Below are positions 44,285 to 55,574 of a stretch of 64,000 bases of DNA, piece by piece. Numbering within the stretch: the first letter of the stretch is position 1; every line of letters begins with the position of its first letter. The translations under genes and the position numbers were made by a program. The DNA comes from Heterobilharzia americana (lineage: Eukaryota > Platyhelminthes > Trematoda > Strigeidida > Schistosomatidae): NCBI GenBank assembly GCA_944470555.2, contig OX104134.1, positions 113,516,701 through 113,580,700 on the forward strand, given 5' to 3'. The notes beneath the pieces are model-generated. The model did not search any database. It had not been told where the DNA came from and saw only the letters and a list, made by a program, of their open reading frames with translations.

Positions 44285-45285
44285 GTTGACAGACAAAATC
44301 AATGCACAGATGCATCAGTTCAAGTTGCCACACTTCACAGTAGTATGCAAGGAACGCGTGGAAAGAAGAAGAGTAGACAAAGTTGTGGGAGATAAGAAAA
44401 CACTCTGAAGATATTAATTAGTGTGAATATTCAAGATGTCAGAGAGGGAATACATCTATGCCATTGTGACCGATTTCAGCCATGTCACCAAGAGTCCTCA
44501 ATCACTAATTCCTTTTCCCTCGAGTATCCGAACCAGGCAGTTTACATCTCATTACACGACTCAGACCAACAGTCAGAAACTATGCTGACTGGTGCTAGGT
44601 CTTGGCTTGGTCACCCAGAACTCTCTATCAGTAAACTGAAAGTACTTGCAATACACCAGTCCTGCAGCATCATCTTACATTTGACAGGTACGAAACACAT
44701 GTCAAACCTATCAAATTTCTGTTCACCGCGCCCATAAGCTCCTGCATTTTGTCAGCGTGTTCACCTAGCAGAATGATATCGTCTGCATACTTCAAATCAA
44801 CCGGATGACTTGCAGGTAGCAAATGAATCCCTGTGAGGTTAGGTGTACCTAAGGTTATGTTTTCGTGGTACATCTACAACTGAATTAACTAGGAAGGAAG
44901 GACATCAGTGGGCATTCCTGGTTAACATCACGAGTTGTCATCACTTCTGATGAAACTCTCCATAGGCCGTTACACGGCTGTGTGAGTTCGAGTAGAGATC
45001 TTGATAAGCATTCTGTGCTTTCTTTGTACTCCCTTCACAGTCAGACACTGCAACAATACCCCACGGTCGGCAGAGTCAAATGTCACCTTCAGGTTAGCAA
45101 ATATGGCAAGTGTCGGTCGCCGGTAGATGTTTCAGTTTTCCAGGACGTGTCTGATGGTGAAAATGTGACCGACGCACTCTCTTTCATGTCTGAGACCTGC
45201 CTATGTTTCTGAATTTCGCTGTTCGCTAACCCCATTTAGGCTTCGGATATCTATGAATCTTCGGATTTTGGACAAGGTTTTAGGG
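44285..45285 (-). mobile_element. Inverted RTE copy with the Penelope site empty
   Basis: The minus strand reads through the RT region (GCAGACGATATCATTCTGCT), the tail and the 3' UTR (TACTGTGAAGTGTGGCAACT) down to about 44285. At 45100-45105 it reads CTTGCCATATTTGCTAACCT without interruption, which is the pre-insertion state of the site filled at 38498. It is near-identical to 39396-40107 and less similar to 38341-38497. Confidence 0.75.
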
Positions 45286-45384
45286 CAAAGATATGAACGT
45301 CTGTGGTTTGCTTTCATCTTCCGGAGAGCAGGTGGACACATTCACTCTTCTTGTAGATGCTAAATTGATTCGATTTTCAGACTA

Positions 45385-46655
45385 GCATGTCACAGTGACT
45401 CACTTGGCTAATATGGTTACAGCGCTCATTGGTCGTGGCTCTAGCCTACCAGAACAGTAGGCTGGATGGTGCTGAGTCAAAAAGCAAGTACCGTTATAAT
45501 GTAGCTTAGCACTGTGTGATGGAGAACGGACGACGAAGTCGTACTGCTGACTGAACAAGAATGGATATCAGTTAGGCGTTTTGCGCAGATGATCGTCAGT
45601 GCTAAGCCGATCCTGCCTTCTCAAGGGTAACCGTCCATTGGAAAGGTCAACCCTAAAAGCAGCACTCTAACCTACCTCGCAGTCTCCCAGTGCAGGCGGT
45701 AAGGGTTAATGTCCGTTTTGGAAACAAGCGAACTGAAATCTCTGATTTCCAAAGTGGCCATGTGTGACCTCAATCCGATGACCTTTGTTACTCACTGACA
45801 CTTCTTTAGGGGGTAAGTCAACAAGAAATAGTATCTCACACTGTGGGGAGCCGGTAAGTGTTTGTCACCCTCATGACTTCCAGCACTGAAGTACCCTCAA
45901 AGCATTATCGATCTTCAAGATCTTGTTTTCTATCTTTCCTCAACCTTTCGCTCAATATTCTTGTGTCATCTTGAATTTATTTCGGCTCTGAGGTTTCAAA
46001 AATCGATCCCAGTTTACGAAAAAGCATTTCTGGTTTCCCCAAACTCTGCTGAAATACACATATTACAGCTCTAAATGTTCGCACGCTCCTTCAATAGAAC
46101 AACAAGCTTTGCTGGCCAGTACTTTGGCATCTCCCCAGCCATGGATGTGTGTTGTGTTTATGAGGAAAACATACAGGACTTAAGTGCAGCTGTTCACTTA
46201 GTCTCACTTGACAAGTGTAGTGAATTTGTGAAAATTACCCTTCCCTTTTTCGGAGATTCGATGACTAGCTGCCGTGGTCTTTCAGCTATAGGTAAAGCAT
46301 TGAGTCATAAAACGAAATTTGCACTGCCTGACTGGATTGCAGTTGACAGTCGCCTATGAACTGTTTGTCTGAAGTGTATGGTGAGGACTTAAAAGGGTAT
46401 TGAAAATCGCCGTTGTGCTTCAACAGTCCCCGCTTACGCACCCACCGACTGCAGTTTGGATGAAGTGAAGGATGAGTTCTACTGAAGAATCTTTGGTAAA
46501 AGTCAAACGTCCAGACTTGATAGTAGTTGCAGGTGGTTCTACAGCACAGGTGGGTGGGCTTAGTCAGACAGAAAGGCACTAGGGTGGTATTTTCGAAACC
46601 TCAGGCTAACAAACAGGTAACGGCGGTGGCCTGCTACAGCCATGCTTAGATAACC
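45385..46655 (+). mobile_element. RTE copy H: 5' UTR and endonuclease only
   Basis: A diverged 5' UTR (45390-46060) leads to endonuclease words: ATGGATGTGTGTTGTGTTTA (46141), GGAGATTCGATGACTAGCT, the ACCGACTGCAGTTTGGATGA word, and GTTGCAGGTGGTTCTACAG in place of the GDFN motif. It stops at about 46655, where the 5' UTR of the next copy starts, so it was cut by that insertion or a deletion. Confidence 0.65.
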
Positions 46656-49178
46656 TTCGACGTGGTGTTCGGGCTTGCGTAGCACAATGTCCTATCGAGC
46701 TGCAATGGCTGAAGCGTTTGTTTTCCCCAACGTTTCTAGCTTACGAGAAAAGTCGGTCGGTTACGAGTAAGACGAAAAGCAGTTAAAATTGTAGTGTAAG
46801 TGGTCACACTGTTATGGTGGTCCAAGGGAGAAGTCATACTGCTGGTTGCATGGGTTGTGACATCAGCAAGTTGTTTCCTTTGCACGACCAGCAGTAACGT
46901 ATTGATGTTGGTACAAAAGGCCGTCTTTAAAAAGTAGCCCATTTCTCTGTGCCACATAGTCGTTCGGTGACGGTGGTATAAGTTTTGCATATCTAACATT
47001 CCGTCAACGAAGTCTCATAACAACAATCCTGAAAAGGCTTAGTGCGACAGGCGTCAAGCAGATGTCCCATTGGCGGAACGGTCACAAAAATCACCTTCCC
47101 TTCCAGGTAGGTACCTTAAGAAGAAATAGCCTTCGATATTGTGGACAGCCAGGAGGAGTCAACCACCTGGACGGTTCCAGTAGGATAAAAGACACAATGA
47201 AACATAACTCATCCTCCTTTTCCTTCACCTCCTGGGACTAACATTAAGCTTCCTACATCTTATCCAACCTCTGACTCTGCAACCATTGTCAACGACTGAA
47301 GGCATTGGAACCTCATTCGTAGTCTCCTAAGACCCCGATGTTGGTTTCATGTTGGAAGTTTCAACATCCGAACTCTATGCCGAATTGGACAGCGAGGATC
47401 ACTGGTGAGACCTCTTTGATCTCTAGTCATGAATGCATGCTGTATCTCTGAGACACATATACAGGAGTCGAGTATGGTTATTAGATCGGTCTCATCTGGT
47501 CGTAGTAGTGGATCTTCAAAATTCACCTTAAGAGTATCCGGAGACCCAAGGGGTAGCTCTCGTGGACTCGCTGGTGTAGGTATATAATCGAGTTGTAGAG
47601 CAGAAAGCACACTTCTCAACTTGATCTCTGTCAACAGCCATTTGTGTATTGTTTGACTGCATGGATTTGTAAGAACTAGAAGGGACCATGGTACCAGCCG
47701 ATACCTATTCGTAATCCCCACCTACGCATTCACTGACTGCAGTTCGGATGATGAGAAGGATGAGTTGTATGAGAAGCTACCGATTCTGCTACAGAAAGCA
47801 AAACGTTCAGATGTGGTCATAATAGCGTATGACTTCGACGCTGATATAGAGAAGCTGAGCCAATCGGAAATTCATGTGTGAGGTGTCTACGGAACTCCAT
47901 GCCAACGAACCGACAGGGGTGATTTTCTGTTGCAGTTTTGTTATGAAAACCACTTGTTTCTGATCATCAATAAGTTCAAGGATGTTGGGAGACACTATCT
48001 CATATGGCGTCTGCCGACTTCAAACCAGCGATGGAGATGGATATATTACATTGTTATGAGCTGTCATTGGATAGGATTGGTGAAGGATTGCCGCTCTTCC
48101 TGGAGTACCAGTCTGGACCCTGATCTCACTCTTTTACGGGCTTGTGTAAATTTGCACCTTACTAGTTGCAGGAAACAGGCGATAGTAAAACCTGTCAATG
48201 GTTGATTGGCAGATGCGAACATATTTAGGGAGGAGATAGTGAAGTATTTATGTGAACGTGACAACAGTGCTGAAGCTGAGGAAACCTGGCGTGATATTGA
48301 GTCTGGCATAGAAACAGAGGTAAAGAGAGTTGGTAACCTACACCCAAAGGTTAGCAAAGGTTACTGAATTTCCAGAACCTCATCCGAACTGATTGATGCT
48401 TGAAGACTGTTTCCAGCTGGTGAAAACGAGAGCAACTCAAACATAAGTTGACCCAGAGTCTTCACGTTGACTGCGAACAATAGCGGGTGGCCAAAGCGAG
48501 AGAGTGGGAGAAGACTTCAGTTTCGGTTAACACGGCAACTATTTGGGCTCTTTGGAATGCGGTCAAGAAGTAGACGATGGCGAGTGAAAGTGTCACCGTA
48601 AAGGATGGGACGCCAATAACCTCACAGGACAGGCGACTAAAACGTTGGTTACAACTCTTTAAAGGTCAATTCAAATGGCTCTAGTCAACCCTTCAGTCGT
48701 CAGATATTCAGCCTGAACCGCAATGGGACGTAGGTGTTGATGCTTCAAATCTCCTTGAAGTTGAGAATGTTTTATGGAACCGGGAACAGCGCAAAGCAGC
48801 TTGACCTGAAAGTTTGCCACATGAAGTTCTCAAGTATGTTGGTAGAAAATTGCTAATTGAAGCGATGGAGGTACTAGGTACTGTATGGAAACCAGAGACA
48901 GTGCAGTCAGACTGATCTCCTGAATTGATAATCCCAGTCTGTAAGAATGGGTGGAAGAAACCTTCATGCGACGACCTTAAATGACTTAGTTTGACTAATA
49001 CTGTGTACAGAATCCTAGTGACCATAGTTAATCGACGCCTAAATTGGGCTAGCGAACAGCAAAAATCCAGAAAACTAGGCAGGTTTCAGACATGAACGAG
49101 AGTGCGTCGGTCACATTGTCACCATCAGACACGTCCTGGAAAACTGACACATCTACCGGCTACCGACACTTGCCATAT
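46656..49178 (+). mobile_element. RTE copy B with uninterrupted 5' UTR
   Basis: The 5' UTR block (GACGTGGTGTTCGGGCTTGC) starts at 46656 and, unlike in fossil A, has no LINE inserted. From 47046 the sequence is near-identical to fossil A, through the endonuclease and RT start, up to the same Penelope insertion point at 49178. Stops are shared with A, so they predate the copying. Confidence 0.75.
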
Positions 49179-49957
49179 CTGATAACAAGTGATGAGATAA
49201 GAGGCATGTGCTGTCAGAGAATTCTAAAACGGCGATAATTTAGCTGAAACATACTAAATAGGTCGACGAATAAGGAATGAATTGATATTAAACAGTGAAA
49301 TATAGGTCAAATGTTATCAATGAAGTGAAAATTGGTGATAATGATGATAATAAAAGAGAAGTATACCAAAGTGAAGTGAAATGAAATTGACAAAATCAAC
49401 AAAATGAATTGTTAAGGCCAGGGTAGAGAAAGTGGTTTCACAAAACATTTTTGAATGCAAAGTTTCGGTTTTTATTCATGCATAGCTAATGCTTCAACTG
49501 TGCATAAGTGGTGGAAACGTAAACCTTTGGGGTAGTTCAATTTAACTTTGTAAATTACTTTAAAGGATGAATCTTGAGGTGCTGAATGACCTAATTCGAC
49601 AGTGTTCACATATGGATGAAGTTGTTTCCCTTTTGTTCGCCTTTGGTAAGCCGAACCGTGTAATGTTCAGCTACACGTTTTCGAAGGGCCCGCTGAAACG
49701 TCGAATATAGTCATCTCCACAGGAGCATGTGAACTTGTAAATACACATAGATGTGGACATAAGTGGAAGCCTATCCTTCACGCATTGACTGATCAGACGG
49801 CGGCTGAAGAATATCAGTCTCAGTTTAGCAGCCTAGAAGTTACTATTGATACACGTTGACAGGTGATTTTCCAAGAACTACGGGTGTAGTGTTTCCTTTG
49901 ACTTCGAGATTCATGGTTAAGATTTTCTTACGGACTGTAATGGGATGGGGAGTGGTT
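47046..49957 (+). repeat. Direct repeat copy B (2.9 kb, near-identical to 36365-39275)
   Basis: See copy A. The left boundary lies inside homologous but diverged RTE 5' UTR sequence. The right boundary lies inside the Penelope fragment (GTGGTT), where the sequence switches abruptly to another RTE copy. Confidence 0.9.
49179..49957 (-). mobile_element. Penelope-like 3' fragment, second copy, truncated
   Basis: This is the same fragment as at 38498-39395, inserted at the same position, but its far 117 or so bases and the right CATAT are missing. It is replaced at 49958 by unrelated RTE linker sequence. Confidence 0.75.
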
Positions 49958-52200
49958 AGTTGGTCGTTGGATTACTGTCGCGCTTTCTAGAGTAGTGATT
50001 TGTACTGCACTCACGCGTTAGACAGACACGGGTATACCTGCGCATTGCTGTTGGCTGTAAACAGGTGGCAGTGAAGTTTATGCGTGCTCCATTGGAAGAT
50101 GAGGATGCGAAGTATTGATTTTGGGAGGACACTATGAAATATTCATGTGAACATGACAGCAATGTCAATCATGAGTAAATGTGGGGTGGTATTAGGTCTG
50201 GTGTAGTAACAGAGGAAAGGAGAGTTAGTAACCTACACCCGAAGGTCAGCAAACGTCAATGGGTACCCGCAACCCTATTAGAAACAATTGATTCGAGAAG
50301 ATTGAAAAGCGAGGGCAGCTCTTACATAAACTGACCGAGAGTCTTCGTGTCGATTATAAGCAGTGGTGAGTGGCGTGAGTGAGGTAGATGGAGAAGGAAT
50401 GAGCGTTGCATAACACCCGGGAACTGTTTAAGCTGATTGAATATACTGACAAGAAGAAAATTGTGGTTAGTGAAGCCATGTCCGAAGGTAATCGGACGCT
50501 GATAACTTCGGGCATTGGTTGCACTTGCAAGTCGCCTTGAAAATGGCAAATAAAGCCACTTGTCGCTTGGAAGAACGTCCCGACAATGAACATTGTGTCT
50601 CTTCTAGCTCCCTGCAACTTCTTGACACCCGTCAGACCATTCCGGTGGATCGTTGGTACAATGGTTCTGCGTAAGTCTCTTACATGAAGAATTTAACGGC
50701 GCTTATGCAGCGACAGTGAGGCTTGGTGGTCAGAAAGCGCCAGTGAGATGGGAGCAAAAGCTGCTTCAGGCAGTAGTCGGAAGCTGTCCCAAATGATCCA
50801 AGCCACTACCAGCGGGAAGCCAGGTGTCAATGAGATGTTCTGTGAAGTTGGTGGTACACCGGTAAACAATTTTCAAAGATTCCCAGAACGCTAGGCGGAG
50901 CACTTCCGGAAGCAGTTTAACTCGCCCAATGCTACAGCATCTTCAGTTTCAGTGTATCGTGCTCCATGGTCAGTTAACAATTACACACCTAGCGACGCGG
51001 TGGTTCTCAAAGAACTCCAATTACCGAAAGTCTGCAAGTCACCCGACCAAGACAACTTACTCCCGGCTCTTCCCAATGATAAAGGAACAACTCTAGTCAG
51101 GGAACTGGCTAGATTGTTTGAGAAGTCTGAGAGTGTTTCATGCCTTCGAAATGAGGCCATCATTGTGCACGTTTTTTAAAAATGGTATACATAAGGTATG
51201 TGACAATCATCAGGGTCACCAGTCGCGTCAAAAATGTTGGCTGCTATCATACTTCGCAGACTTTGCAAAACGCCTGAGGAAATGATCCGCGAGTAGGAAG
51301 CCCGTTTTCGTTCAGGTCGTGGATGCATTGATCATATGTTTACCGTCTGCCAGATGCTCGGAAATCGCCAGAGGTGTTGCAGACCAACAAACGTCGTGTT
51401 TCTTGACATTAAGGCTGTCTTCAATATGTTGGACAGGGCCGTTCTCTGGAGCTGTCTGTTAAAGGAGGGTGTAACTGAGAAATTTATTAACACCTTGGAA
51501 GCTCTATGTAATAACACCCAAGGTAGAGTTATGCCATACAACCTTTCTCTATCGTTCCAAACCAACAGTCGAGCAAGGCAGGGGTTCCAGATTTCTCTAT
51601 TCCTCGTTAACTTTGTCATCGATGACATTCCTGAGACAGCTCTGGAGGAGGTGTGCGATAGTTATGTAGATTTACTACCCGGAAAACAGCTATTCGACCT
51701 GTAATATGCAGATGATATCGTCTTACTGTGCGGTTACACAGACTGCTCATGTCGCATGTAATCAATTGGCGATTAGTGTCCGTAAGTGTGGTTGTGATTT
51801 GTACCATGGAAGTGCAAAGTACTTTTGTAAGACCGGCGTGTGCGCCTGGATTCAGCATCGGTGGTCAGCTATTGAAAGTAATCGAAAAGTTCCTGTAGCT
51901 GGGTATTTGCGTGAGTGCCATTGGAAGTGTGTGTGGCATACGTCAATCTGGACTGCCTTTGGCGTCGTAGCGACATTAGTGTGACCGTAAAAGGTCGGGT
52001 TTACAATGCTTCGATGCTAGCACTTTTGTTCTACGTCTGTGAACCCCGGCTGCTCCGTACTGGGGACGTGGGACGACTGTGTGAATTTAATCGTCGTTGT
52101 TTCTGTAGTGTTGCTCGTGTCCGGTGGCAACACCACTTAAGTAATTTTGAGGTACGTCAGTGTATGTTTGGGAATGTGGGAAATCGTCATTCATAAGTGA
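49958..52200 (+). mobile_element. RTE copy C, a different subfamily
   Basis: It has the linker (CTGTAAACAGGTGGCAGTGA), then RT with FRSGRGCIDHMFTVCQML, VFLDIKAVFNMLDRAVLW, RARQGFQISLFLVNFVIDD and, in a shifted frame, CAGATGATATCGTCTTACTG (YADDIVLL). A tail with CGGGTTTACAATGCTTCGAT and VRWQHHLSNFEVR follows. The tail wording differs from the SR2-like copies, so it is a separate RTE lineage. Multiple stops. Confidence 0.7.
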
Positions 52201-52738
52201 AGTCATCTAAAGACACTGGTTTCAGTGACTTGGATATCTGTTGCGCATGTCATCCCAACAGCTTCCAAACCGTTCATTGTTTGCTAGCCCTGGGACTGGA
52301 AGGAAGAAACAGAGGGTTGGCCAGTGTATGATGTGGCATCGTGGGATGAAGGATAGTTGTATCGGGTTAGCATCTGTTGGTGTTTCGTGACTTGTGGTGG
52401 GAGTCGAGAGATCAGGCAACTCAGTGGCTTGAGATATCATCAGATACAGTTCAGAATCAAAACTAGTGGCGGTCATGCCCTAGCTTCTTTTTATCTTTTG
52501 CTGCTGAAAAGTAATATTTTGTTTTGTTTTGAATGTATCTTACTGGACTGCCCTTCTGATTATGCTCTTCTCATTGTGTTTTTCCTTTTTACTGATCCAC
52601 TTCCTATCGCTTTATGTCTTCATAATATTGTTATATTATTTTGTGTAGCTCATTTCTTGGTGCCCATGCCGTACCATGTTTGTGTTTAGTAGTGATGATA
52701 ATAATTATTACTGAGAGTTATCATCATGGTTTTATGAC
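52201..52738. other. RTE trailer-like stretch, no gene
   Basis: This is probably the degraded tail and 3' UTR of copy C (GGAAGAAACAGAGGGTTGGC, ATGATGTGGCATCGTGGG), ending in TGATGATAATAATTATTA near 52693-52710, which looks like an RTE simple-repeat end. Confidence 0.4.
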
Positions 52739-53870
52739 AACTAGTGATGTCCGTTAAGGATTCCTGGTGCCACGTTACTTATTTAATTTCCTATCAGAGA
52801 TGCTGATAGATATAACCTTCGTAAAGTCTGACTTCGCAGGGGCTGATTTACTCCCTGAAAGGCATCTTGCTAACTTGGAGTACTCAGATGACGTTGTCAT
52901 GTTAGGTGAAGATGCCGACAAGATTCAGGGTCTTCTGAACTTCCTGAGTGAAGACCTGAATATGTTTGGCTAACATGCGTTTCGCAAAGTGAGATGCGAG
53001 ATGGTGCTTCAGGAATAGTCTGCAAATACTCCTAATTTATGGATAAGGAGTGAAGTGGTGGGATACGTCGACCACATCGCTTAGTTGGAGGGTTGCATGG
53101 ACTATAATGGTCTGGTTTTTAATGAGATCTCAGCCTTAGTACAGAAATGACCGTCTAACATATTCCAACCGGCATCGTCTGTGGAGAGATATCTGATTGC
53201 CTGTTGAAGCACGAGTATGCTGTACTGCAGTTTTTTCTGTCCTATTATATGGGTGTGAGATATGTCCATTAAAAGTAGGAAATATAAAGTGGTTGCAGGT
53301 TTTTGACCACAAGTGTCTTCGTACCATTGCTGGCGTTTGCTGGAATGAAGATGTCAAGTATGTTGTGGTTATGCAGTGGGTACTAAGGAATACAGAGAAG
53401 TCGACTGGTGGGGTTGAGAATTTTCACCGGCTGTGGTGGCTTGAACATATACTGTGCATACCGAGCCACCTCCTATCTGGAGGTGACATAGTAGGGTTAG
53501 TGGGAGTAGGTTGGAAAAGGATTAGGGTGGTCAAACTAAGACGTGGCACCAGTGCGTGAAATATCCGAATGTTTATCTGAATCGGGTCTCAGAGACGATA
53601 AATATCGATGTTTCAGACTTGCTGAGATGATTGAAAAGCGGTCACAATGGCATAGATGCATACACTATGATACGTTTCTAAAGCTTGACTGTTTTAACTA
53701 ACTTTAATTTTTAAATTCCTTTTTCTGCGAAACACCGTTTGCTTCGACACTAGTCTTTCCTATTCTCTTTTTCTTTGTATGTTAGTGTGAAGTGTGTAAC
53801 AGCTTGAGCCGATACACTTTTATGCCAAGTTCTACGTTGATTTTGTCTGTTTTTATCAGCTTGAATATTG
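52739..53870 (+). mobile_element. RTE copy D: RT end, tail and 3' UTR
   Basis: It begins in the RT (GATGTCCGTTAAGGATTCCT), then LEYSDDVVMLGEDADK (Ser replaces Ala before DD), the tail (SVLLYGCEICPLKV, VFDHKCLRT) and an uninterrupted 3' UTR with GTGTGAAGTGTGTAACAGCT. It is the best reference for the empty target site of the SR2-like element at 16926. 5'-truncated, with stops. Confidence 0.7.
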
Positions 53871-54892
53871 CAAGAACAAAAATTGCAGCAGTTCTAAATG
53901 GGTCAAGGACAGCCTGAATGAACGGGATTTTGATAGCGATATTTTACGCCACCAATAGGACGCATCGGAGGTAGTTTTTAACTGACAATGTTCGTGTCTG
54001 AGGTCAAGTTTGTTAGATACGGTACCAGCATTGTGTATAACCTGGGGTCCGTTCTCATTAGAGATTGGTGATTACGTGAACATGGTTGTAGCATAGGATC
54101 ACCAATATCTGATCTTTCTGTTGTAGTCAGTTTGCTGGCTTGCAGTGAATGTGCGTTTCATCCTGTTCGGGACTCGTTAGCTTGATGTACATGCACTGTA
54201 ACGAGTGATGTGTTTCTCACTGAGATTCCAGCACTGGACCCATCGCTTCAAACGCCAAAGCATTATGCACTGGGCCACTGGGGCATGAGAGCCACCTCTT
54301 GTGCAACAGTCATTGGTTGTTGTTTAATGGTACTTGTAATTTCACGCTGCTATACTGGGTTTAGCAATTCGACCCAGTATGGCAACTGGAGATTGCAAGT
54401 ACCAAATAACACCTATTCGTTCTGTTAGGATTCCACTAGGACTGCTTACGTACCTTTCCACTGAGCTGTGAATTCCTGGTTTTTTATAACTGTTTGGTAC
54501 CGTCACATCTTTGAGATATGTTCTTTAACGTTGCATCATTAGGTTAGGTGACTTCAGCACTTATTTCTTTATTTTGCCCTGACATCACCGTCTGTGATGA
54601 CCAAGTCTGAAAGTTTTGCTTCTAAGTAAAAGGTTATAAATGCCTGGACGAAATGCATCTTTCACCTTATTCGTGCTGGATTCAGTGGGTTCATGTGGAT
54701 AGGATGCAATGAGATAACAGTATGTTTTACTATTCTTTCCACTTGTTACTGGACATAAGTGACTTTTAACCAGATACTAGTCTTGCAGTGCACCTCCTAA
54801 CTTGTTGCTTAGTGCCATGCCTACACATAGAGGACGTTGATCCCTGTAAGGCAGTTTTACAAACAGAGCATATTTATATGAATGAGATGCCA
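53871..54892. other. No recognised gene
   Basis: Only short frames are open. GCACTGGGCCACTGGGGCATG near 54270 is unremarkable. I see no repeat shared with the rest of the window. Confidence 0.3.
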
Positions 54893-55010
54893 GGGTTTTG
54901 GATGGCGAAGCTGGTTGCCCGATATTACGTAGGGTACGGATATTAGAAGCTCTGAAATGTAGTTTTGAACGTGGTTTTGGGGTACTGGAGATGTTACTTG
55001 TTGAACTTAA
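54893..55010 (-). mobile_element. RTE endonuclease N-terminal scrap
   Basis: On the minus strand ACCACGTTCAAAACTACATT, then TAATATCCGTACCCTACG and CAACCAGCTTCGCC correspond to the SR2-like start (PRSKLHIGAFNVRTLRQIGQ). About 118 bases, isolated. Confidence 0.55.
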
Positions 55011-55574
55011 ATTGTTATCGCTGGCTTCAGTGCGTCAACAAATACATAGAATTATTAAGATAGAGGTTTGAGGTAGGGTTAGTTGGTAATAACTTAGAAG
55101 GGTGGTAGTGGCCGAAAGCATTCTGATTACTGCAGTTAGTAAGAGGGAGGGGTCAGAAATTCCCAACTATCTATACCGTGGAAGGCTGTTTTATCCAGAA
55201 GTATCTGAAAAAGAAAACGGATTATCAAGGGTGATCCTAACGATCTGGGTAGTTGATCACAAAGCTGAATGGAGATCTTTTTTAAGACGGTTGCACCTGA
55301 AGGCCATTGGACAGAGATGAGAGCTATGTTTTTGAAGTTGACTTTTCCCATTCTGTCCTTCTGACACGAGAAACCAGCAGTAGCATGGAATTAACAGTGG
55401 GAAACTAAATCCCTAATGTTATTGCATGCTGTACAGGTATCAGCACGAGCTCCTCTTTACCTGAACCATGGTGTAAGTTATTTGAACTGTGTTGATAACT
55501 GCTGTTCGTCTTACCACTATTCAGCAGGTAATTCTGGTAGGGTAGGACCTAAAACGATTGTCCCAACCAGCATA

